A stretch of 64,000 nt of DNA from JBDHWG01 sp039810085 (GTDB lineage Bacteria; Chloroflexota; Anaerolineae; Epilineales; JAHCIE01), in the NCBI GenBank assembly GCA_039810085.1, contig JBDHWG010000006.1:62001-126000 (forward strand), read 5' to 3'. The position numbers and the translations under genes are program-made. Positions within the stretch are counted from its first letter, which is position 1; each line of letters starts with the position of its first letter. Positions 17,034 to 24,743 of the stretch are shown one piece after another. The notes below the pieces were generated by a model. That model was not told the origin of the DNA and did not search any database. It worked only from the letters and a program-made list of their open reading frames with translations.

Positions 17034-17732
17034 ATGTTCGAAGACGTCCAGCGCGCAATCGTCGTCGCAGCTCACCCCGACGACATGGAAACTGTTATGG
17101 GCGGCACAGTCGCCATGCTGACCGAGCGTGGCGTATTTGTCGTTGAAGTCCTGCTGACGAATGGCGACATCGGCGCAAGCGGCGACATCCCGCCCGACCT
17201 GACCCGCGCCAAACTCGCGGCGATTCGCCAGGCCGAGGCGCGCGCCGCTGCGGCCCAGCTGGGCGTGCATGACGTCGTGTTCCTGGACCGGCCTGACGGC
17301 GAGCTTGTGGCCGATCTGGCGCTGCGCAGCGAGGTGGCTCGCCTCTACCGCCACTACCAGCCCGACACCCTGTTCACCTTCGACCCGTCGTGGGTCGGCC
17401 AGGCCCACCCTGACCACACCGCCGCCGGGCGCGCGGCCATTGACGCCTATATGCCGTCCAAGATGCCGCTGTACCACCCGGAGCACCTGTTCGAGGGGCT
17501 GAAAGTCGCCGACTTGAAGCGGGTCTACCTGTTCGGCGGCAGCAGCAACCAGGACCTCGTGGTAGACGTAACGCCGTACTGGGAGCGCAAGCTGCAAGCG
17601 ACGGTGAAGCACGTCTCGCAATTCCCGGAGCCAGAGAAGCCGATGGAGTGGCTCGAAAAGTGGGGCAGCGAGGTCGGCCAGCGCATCGGCGTCAAGTACG
17701 GCGAGGCGTTCAGCACGATGAACGTCTGGTAG
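17034..17732 (+). CDS. PIG-L/LmbE-family zinc deacetylase
   Basis: Zinc-dependent N-deacetylase of the PIG-L superfamily (232 residues), enzymes that deacetylate N-acetylglucosamine conjugates or related thiol and antibiotic precursors. The metal-binding motif AAHPDDMETVMGG (His, Asp, Asp) is near residue 14, and the third ligand His is in AHPDHTAAGRAA. Compact length fits a single-domain member. ATG 17034 has AGGAGA eleven bases upstream. It converges with the M19 dipeptidase gene two bases away. Candidate substrates include BshB- or MshB-like molecules, but nothing here decides. Confidence 0.9.
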   Translation: MFEDVQRAIVVAAHPDDMETVMGGTVAMLTERGVFVVEVLLTNGDIGASGDIPPDLTRAKLAAIRQAEARAAAAQLGVHDVVFLDRPDGELVADLALRSEVARLYRHYQPDTLFTFDPSWVGQAHPDHTAAGRAAIDAYMPSKMPLYHPEHLFEGLKVADLKRVYLFGGSSNQDLVVDVTPYWERKLQATVKHVSQFPEPEKPMEWLEKWGSEVGQRIGVKYGEAFSTMNVW

Positions 17733-17734
17733 CC

Positions 17735-18724
17735 TCAGCCGACGACGTGGCGAAAGAGACGCAGCCAGTTCTCGCCGAGAATGCCGCACACCTGGCTCTC
17801 ACTGTAGCCGCGCGCCGATAGCCCTTCGGTGAGCGCCGGGAAGCGCGTCACGTCCTCTAGCCCGACCGGCGGGATCGGAATGCCGTCGAAGTCCGAGCCG
17901 ATGGCGATGGCCGACGTGCCCACCAATCCGGCGATGTAGTCGATGTGGTCCAGGACATGCTCCAACCGGCCGTCCTCATCGTTGGGCCGAAGGAACGTGA
18001 ATACAACGGCGACCAGCCCACCGGCGCTGGCGAGGGCCTTGATCTGGTCGTCCCACAGGTTGCGCGGCACGTCGAGAAGCGCTCGCGCGTTGGAGTGGGA
18101 CGCCCAGACGGGCTGGCGGCTCGTCTCCAAGACGTCCCAGAAGCCCGGCTCATTGAGGTGCGAGACGTCGATGAGAATGCCAAGGTCGTTGCACGCGCCC
18201 ACCAGGCGCTTGCCGAAAGCGCTCAACCCCTTCCCATCGTCGCCCGGCTCTGACACGCCGCACCCGGCGCGGTTCCGCCCGCCCCACACGAGACCCAGGT
18301 TGCGCAGGCCCAGGATGTAGGCGATGCGCAGGCGCATCAAGTCGGCGCCCAGCGGCTCAGCGCCTTCCATGCTCAGAATCGCCGCCAGGCGGCCGTCCAC
18401 CCGCGCCCGCACGACATCGGCCGCACGCTCGACCAGCAGCATCTGATCTGAATAAGCGCGGAGCGCCTGGTGCAGGGCGTCGGCCATGCGCAAGAAGCGG
18501 TGCCAGGTATTGCGGCCATTCGCGCCCCCCGTGAAGCAGGCGAAGACCTGGGCGTTGACGCCGCCCTCGCGCAAGCGCGGCAAGTCCAGGTGGCCGGTCG
18601 CCTGCCGCTCGCCCAAGTCGATCTTGTCATCGACGACGCGACCCAGCGTGTCGCAGTGGCCGTCGACAACGAGCGCATCCCTATGGAGCGCGAGCGCAGC
18701 CTGGCGTGTGGAAGTAGCTGTCAT
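17735..18724 (-). CDS. Membrane-dipeptidase-like metallopeptidase, family M19
   Basis: Protein of 329 residues of the M19 (renal dipeptidase-like) family, TIM-barrel zinc hydrolases that cleave dipeptides, including D-containing ones. Zinc ligands: His and Asp in VVDGHCDTLGR, Glu in ILSMEGAEPLG, His in ILIDVSHLNEPG, and His in VWASHSNARALLD. The C-terminal IAIGSDFDGI is also typical. No signal peptide, so cytoplasmic. ATG 18724 has AAGGA upstream. It lies 17 bases downstream of the recombinase-like gene on the same strand, so they are probably one transcript. Confidence 0.92.
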   Translation of the reverse strand: MTATSTRQAALALHRDALVVDGHCDTLGRVVDDKIDLGERQATGHLDLPRLREGGVNAQVFACFTGGANGRNTWHRFLRMADALHQALRAYSDQMLLVERAADVVRARVDGRLAAILSMEGAEPLGADLMRLRIAYILGLRNLGLVWGGRNRAGCGVSEPGDDGKGLSAFGKRLVGACNDLGILIDVSHLNEPGFWDVLETSRQPVWASHSNARALLDVPRNLWDDQIKALASAGGLVAVVFTFLRPNDEDGRLEHVLDHIDYIAGLVGTSAIAIGSDFDGIPIPPVGLEDVTRFPALTEGLSARGYSESQVCGILGENWLRLFRHVVG

Positions 18725-18741
18725 TGAATGTCCTTCGCTTG

Positions 18742-19698
18742 CTAAAGGGGAGGTTGGGCGAGGCGACGAATCTTGTCGCCTGTGTCAGCCCAGGTAATCG
18801 TGGAGAGACCGAGCTTCTGGCGCAACGCATCCGGCGCCATGCCCGTCCGGTAGTCCCGCACAGCTGCCGTCATGCGCAGGATCTCGAAGGAAACATCCGG
18901 CGCCCCGGCGCGGTGTCCAAGGTCCGTCAGCACGTATTCGAGGTTGCGCGGCGTGCATTCGAACAGCCGCGATTGGGGCTGATACTGCTCCTGGTACGCC
19001 GCAAGCATGTCCGCAAAGTCGGGCGGCAGACGCAGTTTGCGTTCTTTGTGGTGGTAGCGCGGGTTGGCATAGCGGACATACAGCGTTGGGCCATCGCTTC
19101 CCTTTAGGTCCAGATGCTCCAGGGACAGAGCCATGCACTCGCTCTTCTTGATGCCCGTGGTTAAGAGAAGCTGCAAGAGCAGATAGGGACGGGTGTCACG
19201 TCCGTCCGTGCGGTCGTACATCGCGCGCGCTTCGGCCAGCAGCCTGTCCACCTGATCATCGTAGAGGACATCCGGTAAGCGCGACGGCGGCGGAACGTGA
19301 ATGATCGATGCCGCCGGATCGTCCTTCAACACTTCCGTGTCGAATAGCCACTTGAAGAACACCTTGAGTGTCGTCACCCGCCGCGCGTATGACTTTGCGT
19401 TGCACGGGATACCTCGCTCGTTCACCAGCCAGTTCAGAAACTCTTCCAGCCGCTGCGTCTGTAGACGCCGCATAAGAACATTCGGCCCGACGTACTGCGT
19501 CAGCAAATGCAGGTCACTCTGAAATGACCGGACGGTGTGCGCGCTGAACCCCTGCGCGACCATGTGGGCCTGGAACGCGCCCATTGCAGCGCCCAGCGTC
19601 GCATCGCGGCCGAGCGTGGGCAGCGGCGACAACGGCGGCGCTGGCGCTGGTGGACGACCAGGCGGGGGAAACAGGGGGAGCTGTTGAGCTCGCGGCAC
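18742..19698 (-). CDS. Tyrosine-recombinase-fold protein lacking catalytic residues
   Basis: Protein of 318 residues with the two-domain layout of XerC/D-type integrases: an N-terminal SAM-like core-binding domain (FQAHMVAQGFSAHTVRSFQSD, FFKWLFDTEVLKDDPA) and a C-terminal catalytic-fold domain (LLLQLLLTTGIKKSECMALS). The catalytic residues look lost: the Arg of TGLRxSE is Lys (TGIKKSE), the HxLRH box reads FEILRM, the LGH box reads LGL, and no Tyr nucleophile follows (LGLSTITWADTG). The Pro-rich N-terminus is extra. GTG 19698 has GGAGG four bases upstream. It probably binds DNA without recombining it; it is not flanked by mobile-element features. The dipeptidase gene follows on the same transcript. 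Confidence 0.75.
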   Translation of the reverse strand: MPRAQQLPLFPPPGRPPAPAPPLSPLPTLGRDATLGAAMGAFQAHMVAQGFSAHTVRSFQSDLHLLTQYVGPNVLMRRLQTQRLEEFLNWLVNERGIPCNAKSYARRVTTLKVFFKWLFDTEVLKDDPAASIIHVPPPSRLPDVLYDDQVDRLLAEARAMYDRTDGRDTRPYLLLQLLLTTGIKKSECMALSLEHLDLKGSDGPTLYVRYANPRYHHKERKLRLPPDFADMLAAYQEQYQPQSRLFECTPRNLEYVLTDLGHRAGAPDVSFEILRMTAAVRDYRTGMAPDALRQKLGLSTITWADTGDKIRRLAQPPL

Positions 19699-19736
19699 GA
19701 CACCTCCAACTCTACATGCTGTATTATGTCTGGAGG

Positions 19737-19765
19737 AGCGTACCATATTTAGTGGTAAATGTCAA
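19737..19765 (-). promoter_or_regulatory. Promoter of the recombinase-like gene with an operator-like inverted repeat
   Basis: Minus-strand TTGACA (19765-19760) and TACGCT (19742-19737), spacer 17 bases. The spacer holds an inverted repeat TACCA-N7-TGGTA at 19741-19757, which could bind a dimeric repressor, possibly the encoded protein itself. Confidence 0.5.
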
Positions 19766-19792
19766 GGGGTACATTGAACTTCGGGCTTGGGC

Positions 19793-19821
19793 TTGCTTTG
19801 CCGCTCGCACGGCGGTATAGT
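19793..19821 (+). promoter_or_regulatory. Promoter of comF
   Basis: TTGCTT at 19793-19798 and TATAGT at 19816-19821 with a 17-base spacer, 27 bases before the comF ATG. Confidence 0.6.
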
Positions 19822-19848
19822 ACAGGCAGCTTTTGAGGGAGACTGAGT

Positions 19849-20553
19849 ATGGGGCTGTTCTCGCCAGCCTTTATCTACCGTGCCTACCAGGCCGTTCTGG
19901 ACACCCTATTCCCGCCGCGCTGCGTCATCTGTAATGCGGCCGGCGCGTGGTTCTGCGCGATCTGCTGCCAGAGTATCATCCCGCTGACACAGCCCTGGTG
20001 CCCGCGCTGTTTGATTGCCACGCCTGACGGCAATCTATGCGAGCACTGCCGCGACGCCGATGTGGTTCTCACCGAGCTGTCGGCTGTCGGCGTGCACGAC
20101 GGCGTGCTGCGGGCCGCGATCCTCGCCTACAAATACGGCAACCGGCAGCCCCTGGCCAGGCCCCTCGGCCAGCTCATCGTCGAGGCCATCGATCCGAACA
20201 GGCTCATCGCCACCCTGGTGATGCCGGTGCCAAGTCATCCCCGCCGCGTCGCGCAGCGAGGTTACGACCACGCCGACCTGCTCGCATCGCGGGTCGCGGC
20301 CGGCCTGAATCTGCCTTATGACAACTCGCGGTTGGCGCGCGTCCGCTTTACCCAGCCACAAGTACGGATGACAGCGCAGGAGCGGCACGCCAATGTCGCC
20401 GACGCTTTCAAAGCGTCGGCCCTTCCGGAGCATCCCGACGTTCTTCTTGTAGACGATGTCTACACGAGCGGCAGCACGATGCGCGCCTGCGCCAAGGCGC
20501 TTCTAGCGAACGGCGCCGCCAGCGTCACTGGAGCAGTCCTGGCTCGGGCTTAA
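19849..20553 (+). CDS. comF: ComF-family phosphoribosyltransferase-like protein
   Basis: Protein of 234 residues of the ComF / GntX group linked to DNA uptake in competent bacteria. The N-terminus carries a zinc-finger-like Cys set (FPPRCVICN, FCAICCQS, WCPRCL, LCEHCRD). The C-terminal type I phosphoribosyltransferase domain has the PRPP-binding loop VLLVDDVYTSGSTMRA and the QRGYDHADLLA block. Length matches the family. ATG 19849 has GAGGGAG upstream. No other competence gene is adjacent, but hpf follows in the same direction as in many genomes that pair comF with hpf. Confidence 0.92.
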   Translation: MGLFSPAFIYRAYQAVLDTLFPPRCVICNAAGAWFCAICCQSIIPLTQPWCPRCLIATPDGNLCEHCRDADVVLTELSAVGVHDGVLRAAILAYKYGNRQPLARPLGQLIVEAIDPNRLIATLVMPVPSHPRRVAQRGYDHADLLASRVAAGLNLPYDNSRLARVRFTQPQVRMTAQERHANVADAFKASALPEHPDVLLVDDVYTSGSTMRACAKALLANGAASVTGAVLARA

Positions 20554-20558
20554 CCCCT

Positions 20559-20587
20559 TTGACAAGCTCCCCGCCGTGCCGTATAAT
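20559..20587 (+). promoter_or_regulatory. Consensus promoter of hpf
   Basis: Perfect consensus TTGACA (20559-20564) and TATAAT (20582-20587) with a 17-base spacer. The predicted 5' untranslated region is about 93 bases. This is the strongest promoter in the window. Confidence 0.85.
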
Positions 20588-20608
20588 GCAGCCACGATGA
20601 ATGGCGAG

Positions 20609-20638
20609 CGGCCAGCGCCCTCCAATCTTCGCTGGCCG
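20609..20638 (+). other. Hairpin in the hpf 5' untranslated region
   Basis: Perfect nine-base stem CGGCCAGCG / CGCTGGCCG with a 12-base loop, between the promoter and the ribosome binding site. It could stabilise the mRNA or control translation. Confidence 0.5.
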
Positions 20639-20686
20639 TCCCTTTGCCACTTGATTGCTTGCGCACATTCACATACCGGAGGCAGT

Positions 20687-21256
20687 ATGGAACTGCGGGT
20701 TACCAGCCGTAACTTCGACGCTTCGGACGGGTTGAAGCAGTACATCGAAAAAAAGGTTACCCGAATCGAGCGCCACATGCCAGGCGTGCAAGATGTCTCG
20801 GTCGAGATGTCATCCCAGACGATGCGGACCCAGGGGGAGCAGTACGTCGCCCAGGTGACCGCGCGCGCCAGCGGCGCCGTCATGCGAGCGGAAGTCCGCG
20901 CCGCCGACTCATTCGAGGCGGTGGATGCCGTGTTCGACAAGCTGCAACGGCAGGTCGACCGCTACAAGGACAAGCGCAAGACCCGCTATCGGGGACGCGG
21001 CGCGAGCGCTGATACCCTTGTGGCATCCGCAGTGGAGACGGAAGTCGCCGTTGAAGAAGCGCCGGAAGAACAGCCGCCCATTATTCGCCGCAAGCGCTTC
21101 CCGATTCACCCGATGGACGACCAAGAGGCAGCCGAGCAGATGGAGCTCCTGGGCCACGACTTCTACCTCTTCCAGAACACAAAGACAGGGCAAGTCAACG
21201 TGGTTTATCGGCGCAAGGAGGGCGGCTACGGCATCCTCGAACCGAATATTGCGTGA
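20687..21256 (+). CDS. hpf: Long-form ribosome hibernation promoting factor
   Basis: Ribosome-associated factor of 189 residues that dimerises 70S ribosomes into inactive 100S particles. The N-terminal S30AE domain (about 1-100) starts ELRVTSRNFDASDGLKQYIE and includes VEMSSQT and VRAADSFEAVDAVFDKL. After an acidic Glu/Val-rich linker, the C-terminal dimerisation domain reads KRFPIHPMDDQEAAEQMELL and GHDFYLFQNTKTGQVNVVYR, the mark of the long form. ATG 20687 has GGAGG four bases upstream. It has a consensus promoter of its own, separate from comF. Confidence 0.96.
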   Translation: MELRVTSRNFDASDGLKQYIEKKVTRIERHMPGVQDVSVEMSSQTMRTQGEQYVAQVTARASGAVMRAEVRAADSFEAVDAVFDKLQRQVDRYKDKRKTRYRGRGASADTLVASAVETEVAVEEAPEEQPPIIRRKRFPIHPMDDQEAAEQMELLGHDFYLFQNTKTGQVNVVYRRKEGGYGILEPNIA

Positions 21257-21312
21257 CATAGGAGAAAGGTTGGACTACCCTCATTCGTCGGGCAATCGGA
21301 GGCCAATCATTC

Positions 21313-21341
21313 TTGGCATCTAGCAGCGCGTGTGCTACAAT
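21313..21341 (+). promoter_or_regulatory. Promoter of the pseudo-receiver regulator gene
   Basis: TTGGCA at 21313-21318 and TACAAT at 21336-21341, spacer 17 bases, about 127 bases upstream of the ATG at 21468. Confidence 0.6.
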
Positions 21342-21408
21342 TGGGTACGGCCGCAAGCGACGCATACACCCCACCGCGGCATGTCCTGATAGGCGCTAAT
21401 TAGAGAGT

Positions 21409-21441
21409 CGCGCCTCGTCGAAGCGGATTCGGCGAGGCGCG
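21409..21441 (+). other. Hairpin in the leader of the regulator gene
   Basis: Fourteen-base stem CGCGCCTCGTCGAA / TTCGGCGAGGCGCG with one G-T pair and a five-base loop, close to the ribosome binding region. No T-tract. It may be a terminator-like or translation-control element. Confidence 0.45.
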
Positions 21442-21467
21442 CCATTCAAAGGACGCGGTGCCACTGT

Positions 21468-22364
21468 ATGTCATTCTCCGTGGACGCGCCAGGCCTAATA
21501 TACGCTGAGCCGTCAGAGGAGGCCGTCCCTCGGCTCGTCGGCGACCCAGAGTTTCGCGCGCTCCTCACCTCACTTGAAGACGCCCTGAGCATCCTCGAAG
21601 ACAACATTGCTCTCACGGACCTGTCGTCGGCAGCCCTGGCGCGCGCCCGAGATGCGGCCTCGGAGATTCGCCGACGGCTGAAGCTGGAGCCGCGCCCCAT
21701 GGGCCGCGTTCTCGTCTACGACAACGACGAGCAGCGCCTCGCTGACCTGTGGTCCGCCCTCACCGAAGTTGAGCTGGAAATGCGCGTCTCCGACGACGTG
21801 CCCGATCTCGTCAACCTTGCCCAGGCGTGGCGGCCCCAAGTTGTGCTCGTCGGGCTACAGCGCCTCACCCCGGACACGTCGCTCCTCGCCGATCTCAGTC
21901 AGGCGTCGGGCGCAAGTATCATCGTCTTCGTCGGCCGCTCCAAGCCGCGCGCCATCAACGAAATTCTCGCCCGTGGCGCCCACGACTACATCCTCGATCC
22001 ATGGACCGGCCCAGAACTTGCGCGTCGCCTCACCGCCATTATAGGAACGCGGCGCGAGACCGAGCCGGTCATCGAGCACGGCCCCCTCCGCATCGATCAG
22101 ACGAACAAGACCGTCACCTTGGAAGGGAAAGACGTGTCGCTCACGCCCACGGAATACCGCCTCCTATGCCAGCTCGCCCTTGAGTCCGGTCGGGTCCTCA
22201 CGCACAAGCAACTTCTCCACCGCGTTTGGGGGCCCCAATACACCGAGAGCGACGACTACGTCTGGGTCCACCTCAGCCGCCTGCGCCAGAAGCTCGCCAT
22301 CTCCGGCCAGCCCTCCCTCATCGTCACCGAGCGTGGCGTCGGCTACCGCCTCCGCCTTTTGTGA
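21468..22364 (+). CDS. Winged-helix response regulator with a pseudo-receiver domain
   Basis: Protein of 298 residues. Residues 1-78 are a helical N-terminal extension. Residues about 79-190 have a receiver fold (VLVYDNDEQRLADLWSAL), but the phospho-acceptor Asp position reads VVLVGLQRL (Gly), the switch Thr/Ser region reads FVGRSKP, and the conserved Lys is replaced (YILDPW). So it cannot be phosphorylated in the usual way. Residues about 200-298 form an OmpR-type winged helix: LTPTEYRLLCQLALESGRVL, VWVHLSRLRQKL, VTERGVGYRL. ATG 21468 has AAAGGA 14 bases upstream, rather distant. Likely a phosphorylation-independent DNA-binding regulator; targets unknown. Confidence 0.82.
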   Translation: MSFSVDAPGLIYAEPSEEAVPRLVGDPEFRALLTSLEDALSILEDNIALTDLSSAALARARDAASEIRRRLKLEPRPMGRVLVYDNDEQRLADLWSALTEVELEMRVSDDVPDLVNLAQAWRPQVVLVGLQRLTPDTSLLADLSQASGASIIVFVGRSKPRAINEILARGAHDYILDPWTGPELARRLTAIIGTRRETEPVIEHGPLRIDQTNKTVTLEGKDVSLTPTEYRLLCQLALESGRVLTHKQLLHRVWGPQYTESDDYVWVHLSRLRQKLAISGQPSLIVTERGVGYRLRLL

Positions 22365-22400
22365 CGCTCGTACCTCAGTTCGAGTAGGTTAGATGAGGAC

Positions 22401-22820
22401 TTACAGCAACTTGACGAAGCCCGCTTGCTGGAAGTGTCTGTCGGATGTGAAGGCCGAGCCGATGTGCTCGTGCGTCATGATAACAAAGCTTGTGCAGTCG
22501 GTCAAGCCCCAGTCCTTATCGGGGCGTTGGCTGTACAACCGCCAGCCGTCAAGAAGAAGCTGATGGTCGGCGAGAATGATGTGCACCTGCGACCACCGCC
22601 GGAGCCACTCGATGTAAGCAACTGTTCGTGAACGAAGCTGTGACGCAGATAGTGCATCAGCAACTTCGAGAAGAACAAACTCGGTTGTGACCAACATGGT
22701 CTTGGATTGCTGGAGTGCGCCCATCAACTCAACCGCTCGACTATTGAGAGCGTCGGATGTGTTGACAAGAGCTATCCAGCCAGCCCTGTCAACAAAGACA
22801 AGGCGAGGGCCATCACTCAT
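22401..22820 (-). CDS. PIN-domain ribonuclease, probable VapC-type toxin
   Basis: Protein of 139 residues with PIN nuclease acidic residues: Asp in LVFVDRAGWIAL, Glu in FVLLEVADAL, Asp in DKDWGLTDCTSFVIM, and Asp in AFTSDRHFQQAG. This is the arrangement of metal-dependent VapC-like RNases. The start is set at ATG 22820, overlapping the end of the upstream small gene by eight bases, the usual coupling of antitoxin and toxin. An alternative in-frame ATG at 22835 is possible. The upstream partner is a short acidic protein, consistent with a type II toxin-antitoxin pair. Activity is inferred from family. Confidence 0.82.
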   Translation of the reverse strand: MSDGPRLVFVDRAGWIALVNTSDALNSRAVELMGALQQSKTMLVTTEFVLLEVADALSASQLRSRTVAYIEWLRRWSQVHIILADHQLLLDGWRLYSQRPDKDWGLTDCTSFVIMTHEHIGSAFTSDRHFQQAGFVKLL

Positions 22821-23061
22821 GCTTCGGCTTGCCATAAAGGTAGTGATCGTGCTGATCCGCCAGGTCTGCAATCCCCGTATCCATCCCGCACTCCTTAATC
22901 AGTTGGAAGAACGTATCCCATGATTCGTCCTCGTCAGCAGGCACTTCCTCAGTATCCGGCTCTTCCATGAATGTTATCAGTACTACCTGTCCCTCACGCC
23001 CCTCAACAGGCTCAACAGGACGTGCTACACCATCCTCGAATGTGCCTTTGACGGTCAGCAT
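22813..23061 (-). CDS. Probable antitoxin partner of the PIN toxin
   Basis: Acidic protein of 82 residues. The N-terminus MLTVKGTFEDGVARPVEPVEG resembles the small AF2212-type antitoxin domain that is often found before PIN toxins; the C-terminal half is rich in Asp and Glu and is probably the toxin-binding tail. ATG 23061 has GAGGAGAG upstream. It overlaps the toxin gene by eight bases. A promoter lies about 130 bases upstream. Confidence 0.72.
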   Translation of the reverse strand: MLTVKGTFEDGVARPVEPVEGREGQVVLITFMEEPDTEEVPADEDESWDTFFQLIKECGMDTGIADLADQHDHYLYGKPKHE

Positions 23062-23193
23062 GTCTCCTCTCCTCGAATACCTACTCGCCCTTCAGGTCAG
23101 TTAACGATACCCAGCCCGCCTCGCTTCATGCCACGCGCCCCCTGCGCTCATGTCTCGCCTCGCTCTCTGTACCCCTACCGCTTCTTGCGGTAA

Positions 23194-23223
23194 AGTATAC
23201 TACCCGAAATGCGTCATCGTCAA
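23194..23223 (-). promoter_or_regulatory. Promoter of the PIN toxin-antitoxin pair
   Basis: Minus-strand TTGACG (23223-23218) and TATACT (23199-23194) with an 18-base spacer, in the gap between the thioesterase gene and the antitoxin gene. The remaining gap sequence shows nothing else. Confidence 0.55.
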
Positions 23224-23242
23224 CGGTCGTATCCCCGCCGAC

Positions 23243-23662
23243 TTACTTCGTCCCGCGCTCCAACACCTCTCGCACCTCAGCCGGAAACGTCGTCACCCGG
23301 CCCGCCTTATCCGTCACAATGTGCGTCGTGAAGCCTGTCACGAGAACGATGTTGTCGGGTGGACGGACCACCTGGTAGCTGAACTGGAGCTTGCGCGAGC
23401 GTAGCTCGGTAATCCACGTCTGCACAATGACTTCCTCGTCGTACAGCGCCGGGAGGACGAAGCGCGCGCCAACCTCGGACAGCGGGAGCATGTAGCCGGC
23501 GCGCTCGAAGTCGGCGTAGGAGGAACCCTGCTGGCGCATCCAGTCGGAGCGGCCGGCTTCGAACCAGACGATGTAGGCCGTGTGGTGCGCGATCCCCATT
23601 TGATCGGTTTCTGCATAACGAACTCGGATAGGCGTGTGACTGACGAAGCCAGTAGGCGACAT
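23243..23662 (-). CDS. Hotdog-fold acyl-CoA thioesterase (4HBT / YbgC-like)
   Basis: Protein of 139 residues of the 4-hydroxybenzoyl-CoA thioesterase family, hydrolysing acyl-CoA or acyl-ACP thioesters. The active-site segment VRYAETDQMGIAHHTAYIVW with the catalytic Asp and the Gly-initiated helix is intact, followed by FEAGRSDWMRQQG. ATG 23662 has GGAGAG nine bases upstream and gives the usual N-terminus for the family; an earlier ATG at 23698 is less likely. Transcribed alone. Natural substrate unknown. Confidence 0.87.
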   Translation of the reverse strand: MSPTGFVSHTPIRVRYAETDQMGIAHHTAYIVWFEAGRSDWMRQQGSSYADFERAGYMLPLSEVGARFVLPALYDEEVIVQTWITELRSRKLQFSYQVVRPPDNIVLVTGFTTHIVTDKAGRVTTFPAEVREVLERGTK

Positions 23663-23916
23663 GAATGTCTTCTCTCCAGTGCATTGCATCAGATACAAGC
23701 TAGTCTACTCTATCCTCGGAGGGATGGCAAGAGCCTATAACACCAGTGGTACACTTCACACGTCTCTCCCCATAGGGTAAATGACGCGAGTTCTGAAACA
23801 GCGACTGAAAGATGCAAGAAATGGCGGAATCGAACGGTATAGAGTGTAGAGCACTCCAACTCGTCATACACGCTCCATAGCTCAAACCTTGCAAGTAAGG
23901 AGGCGAGGCAACTATT
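23663..23916. other. Intergenic region, nothing recognised
   Basis: About 250 bases between the divergent thioesterase and lipoprotein genes, lower in GC than its surroundings. I see no convincing gene, RNA or repeat here; short open frames lack coding character. Confidence 0.5.
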
Positions 23917-24573
23917 ATGCACTGTCACGTCAGCCTCAGGATCACAGCAACCCTGGCAATTCTCATGCTGTTGCTAGGAAGTTGTGCATTGCAGCCAGCC
24001 GCGCCAGTCGCACAAGCACCCGTAGTGACTGTTGTGCCAGTTCAGTCAACCGCCACAGTCGCCCTACCTACGCCTATTCCACCAACAGCCACATCTGTCA
24101 CGCCGACAGCCACTGCCATTCTACCGACGGCCTCCCCTGTCCCAGCCACACCGACTTTGCCCTCTCCCACAACGACAGCGACCGACTCCGCCACAACCGC
24201 TTCGACCGAAGGCGGAGCGGTGTCTGATGTAGTAAGGATTGTCGGTCACATCAAGCAAGGCGATTTCAAAGACACAGCGCGCCCTATCAAAAACATTACG
24301 CTGACGCTCTCCTCTAAAGAAACTGAGCTTGAGGCGAAAAGTGATGATGAAGGCTACTTCGAGTTCGACCCCGTTCCGGCTGCAGAGGGCGTTATTTCAG
24401 TTGATGTGAGAGTGACGGGATCAGGGATGGTGTGTCGATTCATTGACGTCTTGGTTAACGTAACAAAAAACGGCAATGTAGTGACGCATGATGTACTTCT
24501 ACCCGATACTCTATATGGGCAAGGTGAAATCGGCATGACAAACACCGGAATGATCTATCGTTGTGTTCGATAG
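23917..24573 (+). CDS. Predicted lipoprotein with Thr/Pro-rich linker
   Basis: Protein of 218 residues. A signal peptide with a lipobox (LMLLLGSC, lipidated Cys23) is followed by a Pro/Thr/Ala-rich linker of about 75 residues and a C-terminal beta-sandwich-like domain (KNITLTLSSKETELEAKS, DDEGYFEFDPVPA) resembling carboxypeptidase-regulatory or transthyretin-like domains. It is probably anchored outside the membrane. Codon use and GC are lower than in the neighbours, hinting at recent acquisition or relaxed selection. ATG 23917 has AAGGAGG about 13 bases upstream. No specific function is recognised. Confidence 0.75.
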   Translation: MHCHVSLRITATLAILMLLLGSCALQPAAPVAQAPVVTVVPVQSTATVALPTPIPPTATSVTPTATAILPTASPVPATPTLPSPTTTATDSATTASTEGGAVSDVVRIVGHIKQGDFKDTARPIKNITLTLSSKETELEAKSDDEGYFEFDPVPAAEGVISVDVRVTGSGMVCRFIDVLVNVTKNGNVVTHDVLLPDTLYGQGEIGMTNTGMIYRCVR

Positions 24574-24734
24574 TGAGAAAACTGTCGTTGAAACCAGACG
24601 ACCGTTGGAACATAGCGAAACGCCCTGCGTGGGCAGTCGTTTCCTGCTGCATTCCATGACAATTAGCGGAATGTAACAAACAGGTTGAATTGGGCCGAAT
24701 GTGGAGATATCTAAACGTTAACCTACGCAACCTG

Positions 24735-24743
24735 TGGTATACT
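24735..24743 (+). promoter_or_regulatory. Extended -10 promoter upstream of the CAP-domain gene
   Basis: TGTGGTATACT contains an extended -10 element (TG-N-TATACT, hexamer at 24738-24743). No convincing -35 box is seen. It would start a transcript about 265 bases before the GTG at 25016. Confidence 0.45.

Noticed and set aside
18742..19698. Active integrase marking a mobile element
   Set aside because: Catalytic residues are replaced, and there are no direct repeats, tRNA target or cargo genes around it.
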